Shown in pieces: positions 54,101 through 64,000 of a DNA stretch of 64,000 nucleotides. The translations under genes and the position numbers were made by a program. The notes under the pieces were generated by a model. The model had not been told where the DNA came from, searched no databases, and was given only the letters and a program-made list of their open reading frames with translations. This DNA comes from Hydractinia symbiolongicarpus. Taxonomy: Eukaryota; Cnidaria; Hydrozoa; Anthoathecata; Hydractiniidae. Numbering within the stretch: the stretch's first letter is position 1; each line of letters begins with the position of its first letter. The DNA is taken from positions 2,790,001-2,854,000 of the forward strand of contig NC_079881.1 of assembly GCF_029227915.1 (NCBI RefSeq). Direction: 5' to 3'.

Positions 54101-57100
54101 TGTAACTCAAACGGACTGATACTGTTAGAACGTCATTGAAAGGTAGTTTTTGAAACTGTCTCTATTTCTTCAGCTTGCAATAACGACTCGGATTGGTCCC
54201 ACAGTAAAAAATGACTTATTTATCTAAATTTTTAAATGAAGCGCTGCCACAGCGCCAAGTGCAATTGCTGAGTTCCAACAATCATGTCAAAGTAAGAAAA
54301 ATGTTATTTCTTGGAGTCCAGTTGGCTCACTTATCACATTTATAAGGTCACAGGCCAAAGTTAGTTCAATTAAGTCCCACAATCAATCATTTCATTGTTA
54401 AAAGCGATATAACTTAGTAATATCGGAAAAATGTCACTAAATACATGTTGGTACGAATATATGACGCAGCCGTTGTATCTCAAACGGATTGACACCGCCA
54501 TGAAGTCAATGAGATTTAGTTTTTGAGAATGTCTCTATTTCTTCAGTGCGTGCTAACGGCTAGGATCGGTCCCACAGTAAAGAATGACTTATTTATCTAA
54601 AGTTTTAAATGAAGCGCTACCACAGCGCCCAGTGTAATCGGTGAGTTCCGGCAATCATTTCAAATTAAGAAGAATGTCACTTCTTGGAGTCCAATTGTCT
54701 CATTTATCACATTTATCATGTTACAGTCCAAAGTTAGATTAACTAAGTCCCACCGACAATCGTTTCACTGTTAAAAGCGATGCATCCTAGTAATGTCAGA
54801 AAAATAGGGTTAAATACATGTTGGTACGAATATGTGACCAAACCGTTGTAACTCAAACGGACTGATACCGTTAGAATGTCATTGAAAGGTAGTTTTTGAA
54901 ACTGTCTCTATTTCTTCAGCACGCAATAACGGCTAGGATTGGTCCCACAGTAAAAAATGACTTATTTATCTAAATTTTTAAATGAAGCGCTTCCACAGCG
55001 CCCAGTGTAATCGCTGATTTCCAACAATCAAGTCAAAGTAAGAAGAATGTTAGTTCTTGGAGTCCAGTTGGCTAACTTATCATATTTACAAGGTCACGGG
55101 CCAAAGTTAGTTCAATTAAGTCCCACAGTAAATCATTTCATTGTTAAAAGCGATATAACTTAGTTATATCGGAAAAATGTCACTAAATACATGTTGGTAC
55201 GAATATGTGACGCAACCGTTGTAACTCGAACGGACTGATACCGCTAAAAAGTCATTGAAATGTAGTTTTTGAGAATATCTCTGTTTCTTCAGTGCGTGCT
55301 AACGGCCATGATCGGTCTCACAGTAAAAAAGGGCTTATTTATCTAAATATTTAAAAAAAGCGCTACCACAGAGCATACTGCACTCGCTGAATCCAAGCAA
55401 TCATGTCGAATTAAGAAGAATGTTTTTTCTTGTATTCAAACTGGCACATTTATCACATTTATAAGGTTAAACTCCAAAATCAGTTCAATTAAGTCCCACA
55501 GCCAAACGTTTCACTGTTAAAAGCGATGCAACCTAGTAATATCCGAATACTATCGCTAAATGCATGTGGGGACGAGTATGTGACGCAACCGTTGTAACTC
55601 GAACGGACTGATACCGCTAGAAAGTCATTGAAATGTAGTTTTTGAAACTGTCTCTATTTCTTCAGCGCGCGATAACGGCTAGGAATGGTCCCACAGTAAA
55701 AAAAGACTGATTTATCTAAATTTTTAAAAAAAGCGCTACCACAGAGCATAGTATACTCGCTGAATTCCAGCAATCATCTCGAATTAAGAAGAATGTGATT
55801 CCTTGGAGTCCAATTATCTCATTTATCGCATCTCTAATGTCACAGTCCAGAATCAGTTCAACTAAGTCCCACAGTCAATCGCTTCACTGTTAAAAGCGAT
55901 GCAACCTAGTAATGTCAGAAAAATATCGCTAAGTACATGTTGGTACGAATATGTGACCCAACCGTTGTAACTCAAACGGACTGACACCGTTAGAAAGTCA
56001 GTGAGATGTAGTTTTTGAAACTGTCGCCCTTTCTTCAGCACGCGATAACGGCTAGGATTGGTCCTACAGTAGAGAATGACTTATTTATCTCAATTTTTAA
56101 ATGAAGCGCTTCCACAGCGCCCAGTGTAATCGCTGAGTTCCAACAATCATGTCAAATTAAAAAGAATGTTATTTCTTGGGGTCCAATTGTCTTATTTATC
56201 ACATTTATCAGGTCACAGTCTAAAGTTAGTTCAATTAAGTCCCACAGTCAATCGTTTCACTGTTAAAAGCGATGCAACCTAGTAATATCGGAAAAAAATC
56301 ACTAAATACATGTTGGTACGATAATGTGACGCAACCGTTGTAACTCAAACGGACTGATACTGTTAGAACGTCATTGAAAGGTAGTTTTTGAAACTGTCTC
56401 TATTTCTTCAGCTTGCAATAACGACTCGGATTGGTCCCACAGTAAAAAATGACTTATTTATCTAAATTTTTAAATGAAGCGCTGCCACAGCGCCAAGTGC
56501 AATTGCTGAGTTCCAACAATCATGTCAAAGTAAGAAAAATGTTATTTCTTGGAGTCCAGTTGGCTCACTTATCACATTTATAAGGTCACAGGCCAAAGTT
56601 AGTTCAATTAAGTCCCACAATCAATCATTTCATTGTTAAAAGCGATATAACTTAGTAATATCGGAAAAATGTCACTAAATACATGTTGGTACGAATATAT
56701 GACGCAGCCGTTGTATCTCAAACGGATTGACACCGCCATGAAGTCAATGAGATTTAGTTTTTGAGAATGTCTCTATTTCTTCAGTGCGTGCTAACGGCTA
56801 GGATCGGTCCCACAGTAAAGAATGACTTATTTATCTAAAGTTTTAAATGAAGCGCTACCACAGCGCCCAGTGTAATCGGTGAGTTCCGGCAATCATTTCA
56901 AATTAAGAAGAATGTCACTTCTTGGAGTCCAATTGTCTCATTTATCACATTTATCATGTTACAGTCCAAAGTTAGATTAACTAAGTCCCACCGACAATCG
57001 TTTCACTGTTAAAAGCGATGCATCCTAGTAATATCAGAAAAATAGGGTTAAATACATGTTGGTACGAATATGTGACCAAACCGTTGTAACTCAAACGGAC

Positions 57101-58228
57101 TGATACCGTTAGAATGTCATTGAAAGGTAGTTTTTGAAACTGTCTCTATTTCTTCAGCACGCAATAACGGCTAGGATTGGTCCCACAGTAAAAAATGACT
57201 TATTTATCTAAATTTTTAAATGAAGCGCTTCCACAGCGCCCAGTGTAATCGCTGATTTCCAACAATCAAGTCAAAGTAAGAAGAATGTTAGTTCTTGGAG
57301 TCCAGTTGGCTAACTTATCATATTTACAAGGTCACGGGCCAAAGTTAGTTCAATTAAGTCCCACAGTAAATCATTTCATTGTTAAAAGCGATATAACTTA
57401 GTTATATCGGAAAAATGTCACTAAATACATGTTGGTACGAATATGTGACGCAACCGTTGTAACTCGAACGGACTGATACCGCTAAAAAGTCATTGAAATG
57501 TAGTTTTTGAGAATATCTCTGTTTCTTCAGTGCGTGCTAACGGCCATGATCGGTCTCACAGTAAAAAAGGGCTTATTTATCTAAATATTTAAAAAAAGCG
57601 CTACCACAGAGCATACTGCACTCGCTGAATCCAAGCAATCATGTCGAATTAAGAAGAATGTTTTTTCTTGTATTCAAACTGGCACATTTATCACATTTAT
57701 AAGGTTAAACTCCAAAATCAGTTCAATTAAGTCCCACAGCCAAACGTTTCACTGTTAAAAGCGATGCAACCTAGTAATATCCGAATACTATCGCTAAATG
57801 CATGTGGGGACGAGTATGTGACGCAACCGTTGTAACTCGAACGGACTGATACCGCTAGAAAGTCATTGAAATGTAGTTTTTGAAACTGTCTCTATTTCTT
57901 CAGCGCGCGATAACGGCTAGGAATGGTCCCACAGTAAAAAAAGACTGATTTATCTAAATTTTTAAAAAAAGCGCTACCACAGAGCATAGTGTACTCGCTG
58001 AATTCCAGCAATCATCTCGAATTAAGAAGAATGTGATTCCTTGGAGTCCAATTATCTCATTTATCGCATCTATAATGTCACAGTCCAGAATCAGTTCAAA
58101 TAAGTCCCACAGTCAATCGCTTCACTGTTAAAGGCGATGCAACCTAGTAATGTCAGAAAAATATCGCTAAGTACATGTTGGTACGAATATGTGACCCAAC
58201 CGTTGTAACTCAAACGGACTGACACCGC
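51174..58228 (+). repeat. 6-monomer higher-order repeat (2238 bp), three copies, the first with one extra monomer
   Basis: The marker CTGTCGCCCTTTCTTCAGC recurs at about 51172, 53782 and 56021 (steps 2610 and 2239). AAATAGGGTTAAATACATG recurs at about 52191, 54802 and 57040 (steps 2611 and 2238). Copies 2 and 3 are almost identical. Copy 1 carries an extra monomer around 52400-52790. The repeat breaks off near 58228, where CACCGTTAGAAAG is replaced by CACCGCCACGAAG. Confidence 0.88.
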
Positions 58229-60126
58229 CACGAAGTCAATGAGATTTAGTTTTTGAGAATGTCTCTATTTCTTCAGTGCGTGCTAACGGACAGGATTGGT
58301 CCCACAGTAAAAAAAGACTTATTTATCTAAATTTTTAAAAAAACCGCTTCCACAGAGCATAGTGTACTTACTGAAATCCAGAAATCATGTCAATTTAAGA
58401 AGAATGTTATTCCTTGGAGTCCAGTTGGCTCGTTTATCACATTTATCAGGTCACAGACCAAAGTTAGTTCAATTAAGTCCCACATTCAATCGTTTCATTG
58501 TTAAAAGCAATGTAACTTAGTAATATCGCAAATATGTCACTAAATACATGTTGGTACGAATATGTGACGCAGCCGTTGTATCTCAAACGGATTAATACCG
58601 CCAGGAAGTCAATGAGATTTAGTTTTTGAGAATGTCTCTATTTCTTCCGTGCGTGCTAACGGCTAGGATTGGTCCCACAGTAAAGAATGACTGATTTATC
58701 TAAATTTTTAAAAAAAGCGCTACCACAGAGCATAGTGTACTCGCTGAATTCCAACAATCATCTCGAATTAAGAAGAATGTTATTCCTTGGAGTCCAATTA
58801 GCTCATTTATCGCATCTATAATGTCACAGTCCAGGATCAGTTCAATTAAGTCCCACAGTCAATCGCTTCAATGTTAAAAGCGATACAACTTTGCAATATC
58901 AGAAAAATATCGCTAAATACATGTTGGTACGAATATGTGACCCAACCGTTGTAACTCAAACGAACTGACACCGTTAGAAAGTTAGTGAAATGTAGTATTT
59001 AAACCTGTCTCTATTTCCCTAGCACGCAATTACGGCTAGGATTGGTCCCACAGTAAAAAATGACTTATTTATCTATATTTTTAAATGAAGCGCTACCACT
59101 GCGCCCAGTGTAATCGCTGAGTTCCGGCAATCATTTCAAATTAAGAAAAATGTTACTTCTTGGAGTCCAATTGTCTCACTTATCACATTTATAAGGTCAC
59201 AGACCAAAGTTAGTTCAAATAAGACCCACAGTCAATCGTTTCATTGTTAAAAGCGATATAACTTAGTAATACCGGAAAAATGTCAGTAAATACATGTTGG
59301 TACAAATATGTGACGCAGCCGTTGTATCTCAAGCGGATTGACACCGCCACGAAGTCAATAAGATTTAGTTTTTGAGAATGTCTCTATTTCTTCAGTGCGT
59401 GCTAACGGACAGGATTGGTCCCACAGTAAAAAAAGACTTATTTATCTAAATTTTTAAATAAAGCGCTACCACAGAGCATAGTGTACTTACTGAAATCCAG
59501 CAATCATGTCAATTTAAGAAGAATGTTATTCCTTGGAGTCCAGTTGGCTCGTTTATCACATTTATCAGGTCACAAACCAAAGTTAGTTCAATTAAGTCCC
59601 ACAGTCAATCGTTTCATTGTTAAAAGCGATATAACTTAGTAATACCGCAAATATGTCACTAAATACATGTTGGTACGAATATGTGACGCAGCCGTTGTAT
59701 CTCAAACGGATTGATACCGCCACGAAATCAATGAGGTGTAGTTTTTGAGAATATCTCTATTTTTTCAGTGCGTGCTAACGGCCATGATTGGTCCCACAGT
59801 AAAAAAGGACTTATTTATCTAAATATTTAAAAAAAAGCGCTACCACAGAGCATAGTGCACTCGCTGAATCCAAGCAATCATGTCGAATTAAGAAGAATGT
59901 TATTTCTTGTAGTCAAACTGGCACATTTATCACATTTATAAGGTCAAAGTCCAAAATCAGTTCAATTAAGTCCCACAGTCAAACGTTTCACTGTTAAAGG
60001 CGATGCAACCTAGTAATATTCGAATACTATCGCTAAATACATGTTTGGACGAATATGTGACGAAACTGTTGTAACTCAAAGTGACTGATACCGTTATAAC
60101 GTCATTGAAATTTAGTTTTTGAAACT

Positions 60127-63100
60127 GTCGCCCTTTCTTCAGCACGCGATAATGGCTAGGATTGGTCCCTCAGTAAAAAATGACTTATTTATCTCAATTT
60201 TTAAATGAAGCGCTTCCACAGCGCCCAGTGTAATCGCTGAGTTCCAACAATCATGTCAAATTAAAAAGAATGTTATTTCTTGGGGTCCAATTGGCTCACT
60301 TATCACATTTATATGGTCACAGGCCAAAGTTAGTTCAATTAAGTGCCACAGTCAATCATGTCACTGTTAAAAGCGATGCATCCTAGTAATATCAGAAAAA
60401 TAGGGCTAAATACATGTTGGTACGATTATGTGACCAAACCGTTGTAACTCAAACGGACTGATACCGTTAGAACGTCATTGAAAGGTAGTTTTTGAAACTG
60501 TCTCTTTTTCTTCAGCACGCAATAACGGCTAGGATTGGTCCCACAGTAAAAAATGACTTATTTATCTAAATTTTTAAATGAAGCGCTTCCACAGCGCCAA
60601 GTGCAATCGCTGAGTTCCAAAAATCATGTCAATCTAAGAAAAATGTAATTTCTTGGAATCCAATTGTCTCATTCATCACATTTATCAGGTCACAGTCCAA
60701 AGTTAGTTTAATTAAGTCCCACCGTCAATCGTTTCACTGTTAAAAGCGATGCAACCTAGTAATATCAGAAAAATATAGCTAAATACATGTTGGCACGAAT
60801 ATGTGACCCAACCGTTGTAACTCAAACGAACTGACACCGTTAAAAAGTCAGTGAAATGCAGTATTTGAAACTGTCTCTATTTCCCCAGCGCGCAATAACG
60901 GCTAGGATTGGTCCCACAGTAAAATATGACTTATATATCTAAATTTTTAAAAAAAGCGCTACCACAGAGCATAGTGTACTTACTGAAATCCAGCAATCAT
61001 GTCAATTTAAGAAGAATGTTATTCCTTGGAGTCCAGTTGGCTCGTTTATCACATTTATCAGGTCACAGACCAAAGTTAGTTCAATTAAGTCCCACAGTCA
61101 ATCATTTCATTGTTAAAAGCGATATAACTTAGCAATGTCAGAAAAATATCGCTAAGTACATATTGGTACGAATATGTGACCCAACCGTTGTAACTCAAAC
61201 GGACTGACACCGTTAGAAAGTCAGTGAGATGTAGTTTTTGAAACTGTCGCCTTTTCTTCAGCACGCGATAACGGCTAGGATTGGTCCCACAGTAGAGAAT
61301 GACTTATTTATCTCAAATTTTAAATGAAGCGCTTCCACAGCGCCCAGTGTAATCGCTGAATTCCAACAATCATGTCAAATTAAAAAGAATGTTATTTCTT
61401 GGGGTCCAATTGTCTTATTTATCACATTTATCAGGTCACAGTCCAAAGTTAGTTCAATTAAGTCCCACAGTCAATCATTTCATTGTTAAAAGCAATATAA
61501 CTTAGTAATATCGGAAAAATGTCACTAAATACATGTTGGTACGATAATGTGACGCAACCGTTGTAACTCAAACGGACTGATACTGTTAGAACGTCATTGA
61601 AAGGTAGTTTTTGAAACTGTCTCTATTTCTTCTGCGTGCAATAACGACTCGGATTGGTCCCACAGTAAAAAATGACTTATTTATCTAAATTTTTAAATGA
61701 AGCGCTGCCACAGCGCCAAGTGCAAACGCTGAGTTCCAACAATCATGTCAAAGTAAGAAAAATGTTATTTCTTGGAGTCCAGTTGGCTCACTTATCACAT
61801 TTATAAGGTCACAGGCCAAAGTTAGTTCAATTAAGTCCCACAGTCAATCATTTCATTGTTAAAAGCGATGTAACTTAGTAATATCGGAAAAATGTCACTA
61901 AATACATGTTGGTACGAATATATGACGCAGCCGTTGTATCTCAACCGGATTGATACCGTTAGAACGTCATTGAAAGGTAGTTTTTGAAACTGTCTCTTTT
62001 TCTTCAGCACGCAATAACGGCTAGGATTGGTCCCACAGAAAAAAATTACTTATTTATCTATATTTTTAAATGAAGCGCTACCACTGCGCCCAGTGTAATC
62101 GCTGAGTTCCGGCAATCATTTCAAATTAAGAAGAATGTTACTTCTTGGAGTCCAATTGTCTCACTTATCACATTTATAAGGTCACAGACCAAAGTTAGTT
62201 CAATTAAGACCCACAGTCAATCGTTTCATTGTTAAAAGCGATATAACTTAGTAATACCGGAAAAATGTCAGTAAATACATGTTGGTACAAATATGTGACG
62301 CAGCCGTTGTATCTCAAGCGGATTGACACCGCGACGAAGTCAATGAGATTTTGTTTTTGAGAATGTCTCTATTTTTTCAGTGCGTTCTAACGGACAGGAT
62401 TGGTCCCACAGTAAAAAAAGACTTATTTATCTAAATTTTTAAAAAAAGCGCTACCACAGAGCATAGTGTACTTACTGAAATCCAGCAATCATGTCAATTT
62501 AAGAATAATGTTATTCCTTTGAGTCCAGTTGGCTCGTTTATCACATTTATCAGGTCACAAACCAAAGTTAGTTCAATTAAGTCCCACAGTCAATCGTTTC
62601 ATTGTTAAAAGCGATATAACTTAGTAATACCGCAAATATGTCACTAAATACATGTTGGTACGAATATGTGACGCAGCCGTTGTATCTCAAACGGATTGAT
62701 ACCGTTACAACGTCATTGAAATTTAGTTTTTGAAACTGTCGCCCTTTCTTCAGCACGCGATAACGGCTAGGATTGGTCCCTCAGTAAAAAATGACTTATT
62801 TATCTCAATTTTTAAATGAAGCGCTTCCACAGCGCCCAGTGTAATCGCTGAGTTCCAACAATCATGTCAAATTAAAAAGAATGTTATTTCCTGGGGTCCA
62901 ATTGGCTCACTTATCACATTTATATGGTCACAGGCCAAAGTTAGTTCAATTAAGTGCCACAGTCAATCATGTCACTGTTAAAAGCAATGCATCCTAGTAA
63001 TATCAGAAAAATAGGGCTAAATACATGTTGGTACGATTATGTGACCAAACCGTTGTAACTCAAACGGACTGATACCGTTAGAACGTCATTGAAAGGTAGT

Positions 63101-63935
63101 TTTTGAAACTGTCTCTTTTTCTTCAGCACGCAAAAACGGCTAGGATTGGTCCCACAGTAAAAAATGACTTATTTATCTAAATTTTTAAATGAAGCGCTTC
63201 CACAGCGCCAAGTGCAATCGCTGAGTTCCAAAAATCATGTCAAACTAAGAAAAATGTAATTTCTTGGAATCCAATTGTCTCATTTATCACATTTATCAGG
63301 TCACAGTCCAAAGTTAGTTTAATTAAGTCCCACCGTCAATCGTTTCACTGTTAAAAGCGATGCAACCTAGTAATATCAGAAAAATATAGCTAAATACATG
63401 TTGGCACGAATATGTGACCCAACCGTTGTATCTCAAACGAACTGACACCGTTAGAAAGTCAGTGAAATGCAGTATTTGAAACTGCCTCTATTTCCCCAGC
63501 GCGCATTAACGGCTAGGATTGGTCCCACAGTAAAAAATGACTTATATATCTAAATTTTTAAAAAAAGCGCTACCACAGAGCATAGTGTACTTACTGAAAT
63601 CCAGCAATCATGTCAATTTAAGAAGAATGTTATTCCTTGGAGTCCAGTTGGCTCGTTTATCACATTTATCAGGTCACAGACCAAAGTTAGTTCAATTAAG
63701 TCCCACAGTCAATCATTTCATTGTTAAAAGCGATATAACTTAGCATTGTCAGAAAAATATCGCTAAGTACATATTGGTACGAATATGTGACCCAACCGTT
63801 GTAACTCAAACGGACTGACACCGTTAGAAAGTCAGTGAGATGTAGTTTTTGAAACTGTCGCCCTTTCTTCAGCACGCGATAACGGCTAGGATTGGTCCCA
63901 CAGTAGAGAATGACTTACTTATCTCAAATTTTAAA
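60127..63935 (+). repeat. 7-monomer higher-order repeat (2611 bp), two copies, the second partial
   Basis: Positions 60127-62737 and 62738-63935 match at an offset of 2611 bp. Markers are GTCCCTCAGTAAAAAATG, AAATAGGGCTAAATACATG (60399 and 63010), and a satellite stretch at 60926-61132 that recurs unchanged at 63537-63743. Near 63940 the second copy switches to the CGCTGCCACAGCGCC class found near 61705, another mosaic junction. Confidence 0.83.
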
Positions 63936-64000
63936 TGAAGCGCTGCCACAGCGCCAAGTGCAAACGCTGAGTTCCAACAATCATGTCAAAGTAAGAAAAA

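Larger units (their letters stand above)
44800..64000 (+). repeat. 373-bp satellite array, block 3 (about 51 monomers)
   Basis: The satellite resumes in phase with the monomer split by the intact retrotransposon (left CACTGTT, right TGTTAAAAGCG) and continues to the window end, so the array is longer than shown. Local higher-order repeats occur at 47911-50715 (three monomers with a 34-bp deletion), 51174-58228 (six or seven monomers) and about 60127-63935 (seven monomers). No gene is supported. Confidence 0.96.

Noticed and set aside
60926-63743. Two identical 68-codon frames at 60926 and 63537
   Set aside because: They are identical because they lie in the two copies of a 2611-bp higher-order repeat. 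The sequence is ordinary satellite.
6891-64000. CENP-B box in the satellite
   Set aside because: The CCGTT...AACGG region is only loosely reminiscent and does not fit the CENP-B box core pattern.
6891-64000. tRNA, rRNA or other RNA genes in the satellite
   Set aside because: No cloverleaf with A and B boxes and no rRNA-like segment was seen.

Overview
The window looks like nuclear DNA of an invertebrate metazoan. It holds one end of a Maverick/Polinton-type DNA element, two copies of a CR1-like non-LTR retrotransposon and a very large tandem satellite. There is no prokaryotic gene organisation. The animal group cannot be fixed from sequence alone. The MDM2-type RING gene and the two element families fit animals, and frequent CpG in the satellite argues against a strongly CpG-depleted vertebrate genome.

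Bases 1 to about 6890 are the Maverick/Polinton segment. A DDE integrase runs leftward off the window edge (1-754, minus). A 92-bp divergent promoter region separates it from a rightward set of three genes: a small SAP-like protein (847-1116), a SAP plus MDM2-type RING protein (1553-2077), and a 1414-residue protein-primed type B DNA polymerase with its own N-terminal SAP domain (2352-6596). The three genes share the SAP module. The last two share a 65-bp identical TATA-containing upstream block, and the first two end in matching 10-bp hairpins. A 46-bp tandem repeat lies between the first two genes. After the polymerase come a G-rich tract, short direct and inverted repeats, and a probable element end at about 6890. 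Capsid, ATPase and protease genes expected of such an element would lie left of the window.

From about 6891 to 64000 the sequence is a 373-bp satellite, about 137 monomers in one orientation, arranged in local higher-order repeats of 2, 3, 4, 6, 7 and 8 monomers. Conversion tracts, truncated units and short deletions are visible.

Two CR1-like insertions interrupt the satellite. A 5'-truncated minus-strand copy lies at 24960-26460. A copy with both ORFs intact lies at 40572-44799 (ORF1 with coiled coil and SGNH-hydrolase fold; ORF2 with APE endonuclease and reverse transcriptase). They differ at only about four residues over some 450 shared codons, so both are young. In the intact copy ORF1 and ORF2 are in one frame, separated by a single TGA and a 33-codon open linker.

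The most unusual points are the MDM2-spaced RING in a mobile element, the 38-residue module present twice in the polymerase, the duplicated promoter and hairpin cassette, the in-frame TGA between ORF1 and ORF2, and the recent higher-order repeat turnover of the satellite.
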